From assembly GCA_016704565.1 (NCBI GenBank), contig JADIZV010000004.1, positions 868,001-932,000 of the forward strand: 64,000 nucleotides of DNA. Reading direction: 5' to 3'. Under the pieces are notes generated by a model, which was not told where the DNA came from, made no database searches, and saw only the letters and a program-made list of their open reading frames with translations. Position 1 is the first letter of the stretch, and each line of letters begins with the position of its first letter. This document shows, in pieces, positions 16,565 through 26,497 of the stretch. The position numbers were made by a program, and so were the translations under genes. The DNA is from Candidatus Phosphoribacter baldrii (lineage in GTDB: Bacteria > Actinomycetota > Actinomycetes > Actinomycetales > Dermatophilaceae).

Positions 16565-17254
16565 ATGGGCATCGGCGAGTGGCTGTTCGGGCGTCAGGAG
16601 CAGCCGCCCGAGACGCCGATCCCCCGCGTCCCGACGGCCGCTGACCTGCTCGCGGCCGTCGACCAGGTCGAGGCGATGGCGGTCGCGGGGAAGGTCCGGC
16701 CGGAAGTCCTCGCTCGGCTGCGCCGGGTCACCAAGACGGTCCGCGAGACGATCCCGCGGATGGACCGGCTCGGCGGCGGGAGCACCCAGGCCTATCACGT
16801 CATGGCGACAGCGACCGACTACCTTCCGGAGGCGATCGGCGGATATCTGCGGCTGCCCCGCGAGTGGGCCGACTCCCGACCGGTCGACCGGGGCAAGACT
16901 CCGTTGATGATCCTCGTCGACCAGCTGGACCTGCTCGGCCGGACGATGGACCGGGTTTTCGACGCGATCAACCGCGCCGATGCTGAAGCACTGGTCATCC
17001 ATGGACGGTTCCTGCAGGAGAAGTTCGGGCACGCCTCGACTGGCGGTGAGCTGGCCCTCGGTGCGGGCACGCCCCTCCCGCCCATGCCGAGCAGTCCCGG
17101 CCCGGCACCTGCACCGGACTCGGCCGCCCCGAGGCACCCGCAGGTCACGCCGGACTCCGGGGCACCTTCGGCACCCTCTCCGACGTTGACCCCCCCGCAG
17201 GCACCCGCGACCCCGGACATCCGGCTGCAACCCCCCATCGGAAGGCAGGGCTAG
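16565..17254 (+). CDS. Helical protein of the PknG/TelA cluster, unknown function
   Basis: 229 residues from ATG 16565. The first 150 residues are helical (TAADLLAAVDQVEAMAVAGK, PEVLARLRRVTKTVRETIPR, PLMILVDQLDLLGRTMDRVF); the rest is a Pro/Ala/Ser-rich tail. No signal peptide or membrane span. I do not recognise a named domain, but helical partners of this size are often found next to telA. The stop abuts the start codon of the AAA+ gene, so the two are translationally linked and may bind each other. Confidence 0.7.
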   Translation: MGIGEWLFGRQEQPPETPIPRVPTAADLLAAVDQVEAMAVAGKVRPEVLARLRRVTKTVRETIPRMDRLGGGSTQAYHVMATATDYLPEAIGGYLRLPREWADSRPVDRGKTPLMILVDQLDLLGRTMDRVFDAINRADAEALVIHGRFLQEKFGHASTGGELALGAGTPLPPMPSSPGPAPAPDSAAPRHPQVTPDSGAPSAPSPTLTPPQAPATPDIRLQPPIGRQG

Positions 17255-18946
17255 ATGAGCGCGCTGCGCGAAGCGGTCGACGGTCTTGTCGCCGTGGCGA
17301 CCGAGGCGGGCCTGGCGCCCGACCGGGCCCGAGACGAGGGCATGGTGTTCGCCGCCGCAATCGCGGAAGCCGCGCCTCGCGCGGCCCTGGACTGGTGCGC
17401 CGCGCTCGACGCAGGTCCCACCGACCTGGCCGCCGCCAATGCCGCGTTCTTCGACGCCGCCAGCCGTGGACGCAAGTCCCGGGGAGCGCCGACCGCGCTG
17501 TTGAGCGAGCTGGCCGCCACCGCGCCGAGTCGAGCCACGGCATACGCCAAGGCGCTCACCGAGGTCGCCTCGGCCGCCTGCGGGCTCGGCGAGCCGACCC
17601 TGCGGGTGACCGGGAACGCCGCCGTCGCGGCCGCCGCCCAGTTGGAGGCCGCCCGCTTGGCCAACCCGCGCGTCCCCGCCCCAGACGTGGCCGGTATGCC
17701 GTCCTCCCCCGCCTCGCCCACCTCCCCCGCCTCGCCCGCCTCCCCCACCTCAGCCGGATGGGACGCCGCCTGGCCGACCCCGACGCTCACCCCGTTCCCG
17801 TGGTCGACGGGAGCGGGCGGCATACCGGGGGGGCCGACCCAGCCGCCCACGAGCGGTGACTCGACGTCCGGACCCACCCAAGCAGCCGACCCGGGAACCG
17901 CGCCGACCCCGCCGCCCGCCGAGCCCGAGCCCCCGAAGCCGACCAAGACCGTCGAGGAGCTGCTCGCCGATCTCGACGCGATGATCGGCCTCGAACGGGT
18001 CAAGCGTGAGGTCCACCAACAGGTGGCCATGCTCAAGGTCGACAAGCTGCGCCGCGAGGCGGGCCTGAAGAACGCCGACATCACCCGACACCTGGTCTTC
18101 GTCGGCAACCCCGGCACGGGCAAGACGACGGTGGCCCGGATGGTCGGCGGGATCTACCAAGCGCTCGGGCTGTTGTCCAAGGGGCAACTCGTCGAGGTCG
18201 ACCGGTCCGAGCTGGTCGCCGGCTACCTCGGGCAGACCGCGATCAAGACCGCCGAGACGTGCGCGAAGGCCTATGGCGGGGTGCTGTTCATCGACGAGGC
18301 CTATGCGCTCTCCGGCGACCAGTACGGCCAGGAGGCGGTCAACACCCTCGTCAAGGAGATGGAGGACCACCGCGACGACCTTGTCGTCATCGTGGCGGGC
18401 TATCCCGACCCGATGGTCGTTTTTATCGCCCAGAACCCCGGCCTGGCCAGCCGGTTCAAGACGGTCATCGAGTTCGAGGACTACACCGACGACGAGATCG
18501 TCGCGATCCTGCACAAACTCGCGACGGCGGCGGACTACACGGTGACGCCCGATGCCGAGGCGCACTTCCGCACCGTGCTCGCCGCGACGCCGCGCAACGA
18601 GGCATTCGGCAACGGCCGATTCGCCCGGAACGCCCTCGAAGAGGCCATCGGTCGGCAGGCCTGGCGGTTGCACCTCCAGGCCGACCTCACGCCTGAGCAG
18701 CTCAAGGAGCTGCGGGTCGAAGACTTCACCGGGCCCGGTTCCGAGGCCGACGCGGCCGACGACCACACGGCCGACCAACGCGCCGATGAGCCCGTCGAGC
18801 TCGTCACCTTCGGGGACGGTCGCGCCAGCGACGACGGTATGCCGCCCGCCCCCGACCCGGCGCTCTCAACCCCCACCGAGACGCCCACGGGTTCGCTGAG
18901 CGACCCGTCTGAGGCCGCCACGGACGAAGGAGCCACCCAACCATGA
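17255..18946 (+). CDS. AAA+ ATPase of the CbbX/SpoVK type
   Basis: 563 residues. An N-terminal 220-residue region, partly helical and ending in a Pro/Ser/Thr-rich linker with PASPTSPASPASPTSA repeats, precedes the ATPase domain. The latter has VEELLADLDAMIGLERVKRE, Walker A FVGNPGTGKTTVARMV, Walker B GVLFIDEAYALSGDQYG, VVIVAGYPDPM and the arginine finger region NPGLASRFKTVIEF. CbbX-like ATPases remodel partner proteins (rubisco activase, EccA of type VII secretion). The partner here is presumably one of the cluster proteins. The end overlaps the next gene by 4 bases. Confidence 0.88.
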   Translation: MSALREAVDGLVAVATEAGLAPDRARDEGMVFAAAIAEAAPRAALDWCAALDAGPTDLAAANAAFFDAASRGRKSRGAPTALLSELAATAPSRATAYAKALTEVASAACGLGEPTLRVTGNAAVAAAAQLEAARLANPRVPAPDVAGMPSSPASPTSPASPASPTSAGWDAAWPTPTLTPFPWSTGAGGIPGGPTQPPTSGDSTSGPTQAADPGTAPTPPPAEPEPPKPTKTVEELLADLDAMIGLERVKREVHQQVAMLKVDKLRREAGLKNADITRHLVFVGNPGTGKTTVARMVGGIYQALGLLSKGQLVEVDRSELVAGYLGQTAIKTAETCAKAYGGVLFIDEAYALSGDQYGQEAVNTLVKEMEDHRDDLVVIVAGYPDPMVVFIAQNPGLASRFKTVIEFEDYTDDEIVAILHKLATAADYTVTPDAEAHFRTVLAATPRNEAFGNGRFARNALEEAIGRQAWRLHLQADLTPEQLKELRVEDFTGPGSEADAADDHTADQRADEPVELVTFGDGRASDDGMPPAPDPALSTPTETPTGSLSDPSEAATDEGATQP

Positions 18947-20334
18947 GCCAACAGGCAGCAGCCCCGCCGCCGGTCGCAGCCCCTTCGCCCGCACCGACGC
19001 AGGCTCGCCCCGCGGTCCTGGCGCCGACAGGGCAAGGTGCGCGACCGGCATACCCGAACGCCGTGGTGACCCCCACCAAACCGCGGGTGACCGCTTGGGT
19101 GAAGGGCAAGGCGAGCGGCACGCCCGGCCGGATGCGGATGCTCGGCGCGGTCGCGGCCATCGCCGCCGTCCTCTTCGGGGTTGTCGGGGCGTGGAACATG
19201 TGGTCCAGCGCGCAGGCGCTCGGGCGGGCCGGAGCCACCACTGACCAGGTCGTGCGGGTGCAGTCGATCTATGCCGACATCCTGCGGGCCGATGCCGACG
19301 CCACCAACGCGTTCCTCGTCGGCGGACTGGAAGACTCGGCCCAGCGGGCCGACTACGAGGCCGCCCTCAAACGCGCAGCCGAGACGATCGCGACCGCGGC
19401 GGCGGCGCAACCGGCGGACGGCGCCGCCCTGGCGGCGCTCAACGCAGCCCTGCAGGACTACGCCGGGCTCGTCGAACGCGCCCGGGCCGAGAACCGCCAG
19501 GGCATGCCCATCGGCAACACCTACATGACCTCGGCCAGTGCGGGGCTGCGGGCAGCGGCCGTCCCGCCGTTGGAGGCGCTCCTGCAGGCCAACGCCGAGC
19601 GCTCGCGCGGCGAGCTGTCGATGGCTGGCTCCTCGTGGCCGACGCTGGTCACCGGGGCTGTTGCCGTGCTGGTGCTGGCGTTGGTCGGTCTCTGGCTCGC
19701 ACGGCGCACCCACCGCTACCTCAACATCGGAGTGACCGCGGCGACCGTCGCCGTGCTCGTCGGGTTGATCGCCGGGATGGTCATCTTCGGCGGGATCGCC
19801 GCCGACGCCCGCAAGGTCTCCACCAACCAGCTCGCTGGCACCCTCGCCCTGACCAGCGCCCGGACCGCGGCCTTCGACGCTCGGGCCAACGAGAGCCTCG
19901 GTCTGATCCGACGGGGCCAGGCGAGCGCCAACGAGACCGCCTGGGCCAAGAACGACGCCACGGTCACCACCAACCTGTCGGCCCTGGGCGGGGTGACTTG
20001 GTTCGGCGGGACCGGCAGCGCCAGCGCGCTGAGCCAGGCGTGGACGGCATACCAGAAGGCCCACGTCGAGGTGCGCGGGCTGGACAACGCGGGCACGTGG
20101 GATGCCGCAGTCGCCAAGGCGACGGGAGCCACCGAGACGCCACGCGCCAGCTTCGCTGCCTTCGAGAAGGCCAGCGCGAGCGCCGTCGACGGCTTCCAGG
20201 CCGCGCTGGTCAAAGACGTCGACGGCCCGGCAACCCGGGCCTCGACGACCGCGGTCGTCCTGTTGCTCGTGGGGCTGGCAGCCGCTGTGCTTGCCACCCG
20301 CGGGATCGCCAAGCGTGTGGAGGAATACCGATGA
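18943..20334 (+). CDS. GlnX-like integral membrane sensor protein
   Basis: 463 residues: a Pro-rich cytoplasmic head, then four predicted spans (about residues 66-85, LVTGAVAVLVLALVGLWLA near 230, VAVLVGLIAGMVIFGGIAA near 270 and VVLLLVGLAAAVLATRGI near 440) enclosing two extracytoplasmic helical loops with a four-helix look (VQSIYADILRADADATNAFL, LVSTNQ-type turns). Size, topology and position between a binding lipoprotein and pknG match GlnX of mycobacteria and corynebacteria, which carries the GlnH signal across the membrane to PknG. The identification rests on context and topology. Overlaps both neighbours by 4 bases. Confidence 0.75.
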   Translation: MSQQAAAPPPVAAPSPAPTQARPAVLAPTGQGARPAYPNAVVTPTKPRVTAWVKGKASGTPGRMRMLGAVAAIAAVLFGVVGAWNMWSSAQALGRAGATTDQVVRVQSIYADILRADADATNAFLVGGLEDSAQRADYEAALKRAAETIATAAAAQPADGAALAALNAALQDYAGLVERARAENRQGMPIGNTYMTSASAGLRAAAVPPLEALLQANAERSRGELSMAGSSWPTLVTGAVAVLVLALVGLWLARRTHRYLNIGVTAATVAVLVGLIAGMVIFGGIAADARKVSTNQLAGTLALTSARTAAFDARANESLGLIRRGQASANETAWAKNDATVTTNLSALGGVTWFGGTGSASALSQAWTAYQKAHVEVRGLDNAGTWDAAVAKATGATETPRASFAAFEKASASAVDGFQAALVKDVDGPATRASTTAVVLLLVGLAAAVLATRGIAKRVEEYR

Positions 20335-21353
20335 CCCGTATGCCGCGTCGCCACCTCCCCCTGTGGGCCGTCGGGACCGCCGTGCTCGTGTCGTTGGCGG
20401 CGTGTGCTGGGGGCGGCTATTCCCAGACCCCGTTGAGCCCCACGCCGACAGCCGCGGCGTCGAGCGCCCCGCCGACTTCCGCCGCGCCCTCGACGACGGC
20501 CTCCAAGTGCAGCCCGGCTCCAGCCGGTTTCAACCCAGTGCAGAGCTACGACCCGGTGGCGACCCTGCCCGCTGCCGGCGCGCTCACGGGTCGGCTCGCC
20601 GAGATCCGGGCCCGTGGCTACCTCATCGCCGGGGTCTCGGCCGACACCCTGCTCATGGGCGCCCGCAACCCGCTCGCCGGCCAGATCGAGGGCTTCGACA
20701 TCGACCTCGTGCGTGAGATCGCCAAGGCGATCCTCGGCGACCCGACCAAGGTCCAGCTTGTCGTCATCACGGCCGGCCAGCGCCAGTCCTTCCTCGTCGA
20801 GCGCAAGGTCGACATCATCGCTCGCAACATGACGATGAACTGCACCCGCTGGTTGGACTGGCCGATCGCCTTCTCCTCGGAGTACTACCACTCCGGCCAG
20901 AAGGTCCTGGTCCGCAAGGGCAGCACCGCCAAGAGCCTGGACGATCTCGCCGCCGCCAAGGCCAAGGTCTGCGCGCCCACGGGGACGACCAGCCTGACCA
21001 AACTGCAGGAGTTCGTCCCCAAGGGCGCCGTCGCCGTCACCGCGGACACCCACACCGGGTGCCTCCTGCTTTTCCAACAGGCCAAGGTCGACGCGATCAC
21101 CGGCGACGACATTGTCCTGGCGGGATTGGTCGCCCAGGACCCGTATGCCGTCGTCCCCACCCAGACCGCGATCACCGACGAGCCCTACGGCCTGGGGTTC
21201 AACGCTGCCGACACGGGGTTCGTCCAATATGTCAACCGGCTCCTGGAGACCATGAAGGCCGACGGCCGGTGGAAGGCCAGCTACGACCGGTGGCTGGCAC
21301 CCTCCCTTGGCGCGGCCCCGGCACCCCCGACCGGTGTCTACGGACGGCAGTGA
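20331..21353 (+). CDS. GlnH-like amino-acid-binding lipoprotein
   Basis: 340 residues. A lipoprotein signal with lipobox LAAC (VSLAACAGGG) is followed by a Ser/Thr/Ala linker and a family 3 solute-binding domain: RGYLIAGVSADTLLMGARN, QIEGFDIDLVREIAKAILGD, RKVDIIARNMTMNCTRWLDW, AFSSEYYHSGQKVLV and DAITGDDIVLAGL. No ABC permease or ATPase gene is nearby, so it is more likely a sensor than a transporter subunit, as GlnH is for PknG. In that pathway the ligands are aspartate and glutamate; the ligand here is unproven. Confidence 0.88.
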   Translation: MTRMPRRHLPLWAVGTAVLVSLAACAGGGYSQTPLSPTPTAAASSAPPTSAAPSTTASKCSPAPAGFNPVQSYDPVATLPAAGALTGRLAEIRARGYLIAGVSADTLLMGARNPLAGQIEGFDIDLVREIAKAILGDPTKVQLVVITAGQRQSFLVERKVDIIARNMTMNCTRWLDWPIAFSSEYYHSGQKVLVRKGSTAKSLDDLAAAKAKVCAPTGTTSLTKLQEFVPKGAVAVTADTHTGCLLLFQQAKVDAITGDDIVLAGLVAQDPYAVVPTQTAITDEPYGLGFNAADTGFVQYVNRLLETMKADGRWKASYDRWLAPSLGAAPAPPTGVYGRQ

Positions 21354-21366
21354 CGGTGACCTCGAC

Positions 21367-22593
21367 GTGAGCCTGTCCATCGACCCGATCCCCCAGCCCG
21401 CCGCGGGTGGGGCGCTGCCTGGTGCCGTCGCACCGGATGCACCCGGACGGCTCGGCAGTCCGTTAGCGGTCAACGAGGCGTTCGCCTACCTGCGCGACCT
21501 CGGCATCTGGCGGGACAAGCGCAAGGCCGAGCTCGACTCGCTGGACGCCGCGGCCCTGGCCTCCAGCGAGCGTGACTCGTTCAGCCGCGACATGCTCGTG
21601 TCGATGGCGCTATGGAAGGCGATCTCCGACCGCTACGACCTGCTGACGGTCACCTTCGACTCAGGCCGGGTGGGTCCCACCGAGGCCGCCCGGCTCTCCA
21701 CCCTCGTCTGGGGCCGCCTCGACGTCGCGCCCAACTCGGCGGCGGCAACGATCTCCCCGGCCACCTCGGGTGCGCTCGGGTTGTCGCTGCCCGAGGCGTG
21801 CCGACTGTGCGATGCGATGACTTCGTCGCTGCGGGCCCGCCTGTCCCTGGAACCATCCGGCGCCGAGGTCGGGACCCGGCTCAAGGACGTCCGCGCCACG
21901 ATCGAACGCATCCGCGACCATGTCGGGATGGCTCCGGCCGGCCTCGAACGCGAAGCCGCTCGCACCCTGCTGACCCGGTTGGAGCAGCGTCTCGTCGACG
22001 TCACCGACCGCGCCAAGCGGGGCGCCGAGGTCGGCGGGTTGCTCGCACCCCTAGAGCTCGAAGCCGCCGGAGCCGAACGCGACCTCATCGTCGGTGCCGG
22101 ACGTCGGGTCGAGACGGCCCGCGACGCAGCCCGAGCAGCCCAGCTGCGCGACGAACTGCTCGCCCGTAGCGTCGCCGTCCAGCAGTTGGTCGACCGCTGT
22201 GTCGCCACGGTGATCCCGGCCCCCCGACTCGCGGTCCCCGACCTGCGCGCCCTCGGACCGGTCCCTGCCGACGGTCCCGCCGTCGACTCCTACCTCAAGC
22301 GCCTCGACGCGGTGAGTCGAGCGCTCACCGTCGTGCACACGGCATACGGGGAACCGCTCGCGGAACGCGACGAGATCTCCGGGTATGCCGGTGCGCTGGC
22401 CGTCGAGGCGCGCGCCACGGGCGTGACCGACCCCGATCTGGACCACCTGCGCGAGCGACTGGCGACCGTCGTCGCGGAGGTCCCCACCGACCTCCGTCGG
22501 GCGCGGGCGCTGCGGGACGCCTATCAGGCCTACGCCATGTCACTGCGCACGACCGACACGTCCTCCGGACGGAAGGGAGCATCGTCCCGATGA
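21367..22593 (+). CDS. Helical protein of the PknG cluster, unknown function
   Basis: 408 residues from GTG 21367. No signal peptide or span. Long stretches are helical with regular leucines (FAYLRDLGIWRDKRKAELDS, LEREAARTLLTRLEQRLVDV, LLAPLELEAAGAERDLIVGA, AARAAQLRDELLARSVAVQQ), suggesting an extended coiled-coil or bundle protein. It lies between glnH and pknG and overlaps pknG by 4 bases, so it may be a scaffold for the kinase. I do not recognise a named family. Confidence 0.7.
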   Translation: MSLSIDPIPQPAAGGALPGAVAPDAPGRLGSPLAVNEAFAYLRDLGIWRDKRKAELDSLDAAALASSERDSFSRDMLVSMALWKAISDRYDLLTVTFDSGRVGPTEAARLSTLVWGRLDVAPNSAAATISPATSGALGLSLPEACRLCDAMTSSLRARLSLEPSGAEVGTRLKDVRATIERIRDHVGMAPAGLEREAARTLLTRLEQRLVDVTDRAKRGAEVGGLLAPLELEAAGAERDLIVGAGRRVETARDAARAAQLRDELLARSVAVQQLVDRCVATVIPAPRLAVPDLRALGPVPADGPAVDSYLKRLDAVSRALTVVHTAYGEPLAERDEISGYAGALAVEARATGVTDPDLDHLRERLATVVAEVPTDLRRARALRDAYQAYAMSLRTTDTSSGRKGASSR

Positions 22594-24998
22594 CCCAAGC
22601 CGCGAAGTGCCAGGAGCCCGGGTGCACCGGGTCGATCCTCGACGGCTACTGCGACGTGTGCGGCACGCCAGGGGCCGCGGCGGCGCCCGACGTCCCGGCC
22701 GCCTCGGCGCCCCCGTCTGCCGAGCAGGAGGAGCCGATCACCCCTGCCGCCCGCCCGCAGCCGCAGCAGGTGTCGTCCGTCCCCAACGGCACACCGTGCG
22801 CTCAACCCGGCTGCCCCGGCCATATCCTCGACGGCTACTGCGACGTCTGCGGCACCGCGGCCGAGAGCGAGTCGGAAGAGCCTGCGGCAGAGGGCTCCCC
22901 CATCGGCGCGACCCGCTCGACCGCGAGCAACCGGCTCTCGGCGACCGTCATGGGCTCCGCGCGGGCCCGACAGACCGGCACCAAGGCCACTCGCCGAGTC
23001 GGGTCATCGAGCCAACGGATGCGGGCCGCCCGGCTCGGCGCCGGGCTGACCGTCATCCCACCGGTGCCCGCGATCGACGCCGCCAACGCGGTGATGAAGG
23101 ACCCGGTCGTCCCGGAGGACAAGCGGTTCTGCTCCAACTGCGGCACCAAGGTGGGTCGCAGCCAAGGCGACCGGCCCGGACGGACCAACGGGTTCTGCCC
23201 CAAGTGTCGCCAGGCCTTCTCCTTCGACCCCAAGCTCAAGGCCGGCGACCTCGTCGCGGGTCAGTACGACGTGGCCGGCTGCCTCGCCCACGGCGGGCTG
23301 GGCTGGATCTACCTCGCCCGCGACCGGAACGTCTCGGACCGTTGGGTCGTCCTCAAGGGCCTGCTCAACACCGGTGACCCCGACGCCCTGGCCGCAGCGA
23401 TCGCGGAACAACGTTTCCTCGCCCAGGTCGAGCACCCCCGGATCGTCGAGATCTACAACTTCGTCATGCACGAAGGCGCCGGTTACATCGTCATGGAGTA
23501 TGTCGGCGGGACCTCGCTCAAGGCCCTGCTCAAGCAGCGGATGCGCAAGACCGGCCGCTATGACCCGCTCCCCGTCGACCAGGCCTTGGCCTACATCCTT
23601 GAGATCCTCCCGGCCTTCCAGTACCTGCACGACCTCGGCCTGGCCTACTGCGACTTCAAACCCGACAACGTCATCCAGGTCGGGGATGACCTCAAGCTCA
23701 TCGACCTCGGCGGCGTGCGGAGGATGGATGACGACGACTCGGCGATCTTCGGGACGCTGGGCTACCAAGCGCCCGAGGTCGCCGAGCAAGGGGTGTCGGT
23801 GGCCTCGGACATCTACACCATTGGCCGCAGCCTCGTCGTGCTCACCACGGAGTTCCGCGGCTACCAGACGACATATGTCGACTCGCTCCCGCCGGTCGAG
23901 GAGACACCCGTCTTCGCCCGCTACGACTCGTTCTACCGTCTGCTGCTCAAGGCGTGCGCCAAGTCCCCCGACGACCGGTTCGCCAGCGCCGACGAGCTGC
24001 GGGTCCAGATGCTCGGAGTGCTGCGGGAGGTGGTGGCCCAGGACGCCAAGACCGGACGGGCCACGACGTCGGCCACGTCGCTGTTGTTCGAGGAGCCGTC
24101 GATCTCCACCGATCGGCTCGAGTGGTGGTCCCTGCCGCGGTTGCGACCCGACCCCCACGACCCCCAGGCCGCCTTGGTCCGCGACGTGCGCGCGATGGAG
24201 CCCCACGAGCGGTTCGAGGCCCTGCGCGCTGCCGACCCGGCCACGCCCGACGTGCAGCTCGAGCTGGCCCGCACCGCGCTGGACCGGGGCGACAACGCCA
24301 TGGTCGAAGCCGTCACCAACAACCTCCTGCGCGAAGACCCGTGGGAGTGGCGAGCGGTCTGGATCCAGGGCCTGGCCGCCCTCGCCCGGCGCGACAACGC
24401 GGCCGCCCAGGCCGCCTTCAACGCCGTCTACGGTCAAGTCCCCGGTGAGCTCGCCCCCAAGCTCGGCCTGGCCTTCGCGTGCGAGGTCAGCGGGGAAGGC
24501 CCCATCGCCGACTCCCTGTATGCCGTGTGCGCCCGCACCGACGGCAACTACACCCCGGTGGGTGCCTTCGGGATGGCCCGAGTGCGTCAGGCCACCGGAA
24601 ACGTCACCGGGGCTGTCGATGCCTTGGACCTCATCCCCACGAGCTCCAGGGCCTATGCCCCGGCCCGACAACAGCGCGGTCGGCTGCTCGCCGAGTCGGG
24701 CCAAGGCCTGCCGGCCCTCACCGAGGCCCTGCGCAGCGTCGACGGCGTGCCGATCGACCCGACCGACAAGGCGCAGCTCAAGGTCGCGGTCCTGGAACGC
24801 GCCCTCGCCTGGGTGTCCTCTCCCCAGGGCGGGCCCAACAAGGGCGTCACCCTGGCCGGTCACCCAGCCACGGTGAGCGGCGTGCGGCAGGGCTTGGAGG
24901 CGGCATACCGGCAACTCGCGGCGGTCACCCCCGACGAAGGCGAGCGGGTCGCGCTCATCGACCGAGCCAACGCGGTCCGACCGTGGAGCGTCCTGTGA
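22590..24998 (+). CDS. pknG: Serine/threonine protein kinase PknG
   Basis: 802 residues, soluble. N-terminal zinc motifs: two copies of ILDGYCDVCG (about residues 17 and 80) and a rubredoxin-like pair CSNCGTK / GFCPKCRQAFSF near 180-210. The kinase domain follows: GCLAHGGLGWIYLARDRN, the lysine in RWVVLKGLL, catalytic loop AYCDFKPDNVIQ, LIDLGGVRR in place of DFG, and FGTLGYQAPEV. The non-RD loop and DLG are typical of PknG. The C-terminal 300 residues are TPR helices. In relatives PknG controls 2-oxoglutarate metabolism by phosphorylating OdhI/GarA. Confidence 0.95.
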   Translation: MTQAAKCQEPGCTGSILDGYCDVCGTPGAAAAPDVPAASAPPSAEQEEPITPAARPQPQQVSSVPNGTPCAQPGCPGHILDGYCDVCGTAAESESEEPAAEGSPIGATRSTASNRLSATVMGSARARQTGTKATRRVGSSSQRMRAARLGAGLTVIPPVPAIDAANAVMKDPVVPEDKRFCSNCGTKVGRSQGDRPGRTNGFCPKCRQAFSFDPKLKAGDLVAGQYDVAGCLAHGGLGWIYLARDRNVSDRWVVLKGLLNTGDPDALAAAIAEQRFLAQVEHPRIVEIYNFVMHEGAGYIVMEYVGGTSLKALLKQRMRKTGRYDPLPVDQALAYILEILPAFQYLHDLGLAYCDFKPDNVIQVGDDLKLIDLGGVRRMDDDDSAIFGTLGYQAPEVAEQGVSVASDIYTIGRSLVVLTTEFRGYQTTYVDSLPPVEETPVFARYDSFYRLLLKACAKSPDDRFASADELRVQMLGVLREVVAQDAKTGRATTSATSLLFEEPSISTDRLEWWSLPRLRPDPHDPQAALVRDVRAMEPHERFEALRAADPATPDVQLELARTALDRGDNAMVEAVTNNLLREDPWEWRAVWIQGLAALARRDNAAAQAAFNAVYGQVPGELAPKLGLAFACEVSGEGPIADSLYAVCARTDGNYTPVGAFGMARVRQATGNVTGAVDALDLIPTSSRAYAPARQQRGRLLAESGQGLPALTEALRSVDGVPIDPTDKAQLKVAVLERALAWVSSPQGGPNKGVTLAGHPATVSGVRQGLEAAYRQLAAVTPDEGERVALIDRANAVRPWSVL

Positions 24999-26497
24999 GC
25001 TCGCCGGCCGGCACCCCCGGAGCGGGGGCCAGCGCGGCAGCGTCCGCAGCCTGTCCGGCGTGCGGTGCCGAGCGTCCCCCCGACGCGGCCTTCTGCGAGC
25101 AGTGCGGCCACGACTTCGGCGCGGCCCTGCCGACTCCCGCCACCGCCGGTCCGACGGCCACCCGCAACGGTGAGACCCAGACCCGACACGCGCCGGTGCG
25201 CGCCCAGACTGCGGACGAGGGTCTGGAGTCGCCGTTGGATCTGGGCTGGACCGGCCCGGTGTCCCGAGGTGCGGCGACCGAGGTCGACCCCGCGCCGGCT
25301 GCGGCCCGATGTGCCCAGTGCGGCACGGGCGGCTACCTGGACGGCTACTGCGACACGTGCGGGGCCAAACAACCCGACCCCCGAGACCACTTCGCTGAGT
25401 CGCCTGCCGCGTGGGTCGGCGGGGTGTGCGACATCGGGCGTCGGCACTCACGCAACGAGGACGCTATGGCTCTGCTGGGGTCGACTCGGCCCCTGCAGCA
25501 GGCCGTCCTCGTCGTCTGCGACGGCGTCTCCAACACGACCGACTCCCACATCGCCAGCCTGGCCGCCGCGCGAGCCGCCCGCGAGGTGCTCGACGACCCG
25601 GTCCCGCGTGGGATGGGGCTGCCCGATGCCGTCGTCGGGGTCATCACCAAGCGGCTGGGCGACGCGGTTGTGGCAGCCCGCCAGGCGGTGGTCGAGACGA
25701 CCCCGGACGTCAACGCGCCGACGCCTCCCTCCTGCACCTTCGTGGCGGCGCTCATCGACGAGGGTTTGGCCGTGGTCGGCAACGTCGGTGACAGTCGGGC
25801 CTATTGGCTGCCCGATGCGCCCACCTCCGAGCCACGCCAGTTGAGCGCGGACGACTCCTTCGCAGCAGAGCAGATGCGCGAGGGTATGCCGCGCAAGGAC
25901 GCCGAGACCGGCCCCAACGCCCATGCGATCACCCGATGGCTCGGGATCGACTCGCCCGACGACCTCACCCCGCACACGGCGTCGCTGCAGCTCACCGAGG
26001 ACGGCTGGCTCATGCTCTGCTCGGACGGGCTGTGGAACTACTGCTCGGACGCGGTGGCGCTGCGCCAACTCGTCGCCGACACGGTGGCCGGGCTCGGCGG
26101 TCATGGCCTGCACCCGCCCACGTTGGCGCAGGCCCTCGTCGATTTCGCGAACGCCCGCGGCGGCGTCGACAACATCACCGTGGCATTGGCGCGGGTCGGA
26201 GCGACCGCTGGTCCGCCTCCGGTAGCTTCGGCCGTCGTCGAACCTGCCGCAATGCCTGCGAACCCCACTGCTGCGAACCCCACCGCTGCGAACCCCATTG
26301 CTGCGATCCCGACCAGCGCGGGCCCGCCGGGTGCCACGGAAGCCAGCCCGGCGGCATACGCTCCACCGCAGGCGACCACCCCGGCGACCGACGCCCCCGA
26401 AACTGCTCCCGCTCCCGAACTCCATCCTGCTCCCGACCCCGCACCCAGCCCCGCTGCCGACCGAGAGGACAGCCCCGATGGCACAGTTCACGACTGA
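24995..26497 (+). CDS. PP2C-type protein phosphatase with zinc ribbons
   Basis: 500 residues from GTG 24995, overlapping pknG by 4 bases. Two N-terminal zinc motifs (CPACGAERPPDAAFCEQCG and CAQCGTGG with YLDGYCDTCGAK) precede a PPM/PP2C domain with all metal motifs: RRHSRNEDAMALL, VVCDGVSNTTDSH, VVGNVGDSRAYWL, LMLCSDGLWNY and GVDNITVAL. A Pro/Ala-rich tail contains ANPTAANPTAANPIAAIP repeats. It should remove phosphate from Ser/Thr of proteins phosphorylated by PknG, acting as the off-switch of this cluster. Confidence 0.92.
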   Translation: MSSPAGTPGAGASAAASAACPACGAERPPDAAFCEQCGHDFGAALPTPATAGPTATRNGETQTRHAPVRAQTADEGLESPLDLGWTGPVSRGAATEVDPAPAAARCAQCGTGGYLDGYCDTCGAKQPDPRDHFAESPAAWVGGVCDIGRRHSRNEDAMALLGSTRPLQQAVLVVCDGVSNTTDSHIASLAAARAAREVLDDPVPRGMGLPDAVVGVITKRLGDAVVAARQAVVETTPDVNAPTPPSCTFVAALIDEGLAVVGNVGDSRAYWLPDAPTSEPRQLSADDSFAAEQMREGMPRKDAETGPNAHAITRWLGIDSPDDLTPHTASLQLTEDGWLMLCSDGLWNYCSDAVALRQLVADTVAGLGGHGLHPPTLAQALVDFANARGGVDNITVALARVGATAGPPPVASAVVEPAAMPANPTAANPTAANPIAAIPTSAGPPGATEASPAAYAPPQATTPATDAPETAPAPELHPAPDPAPSPAADREDSPDGTVHD

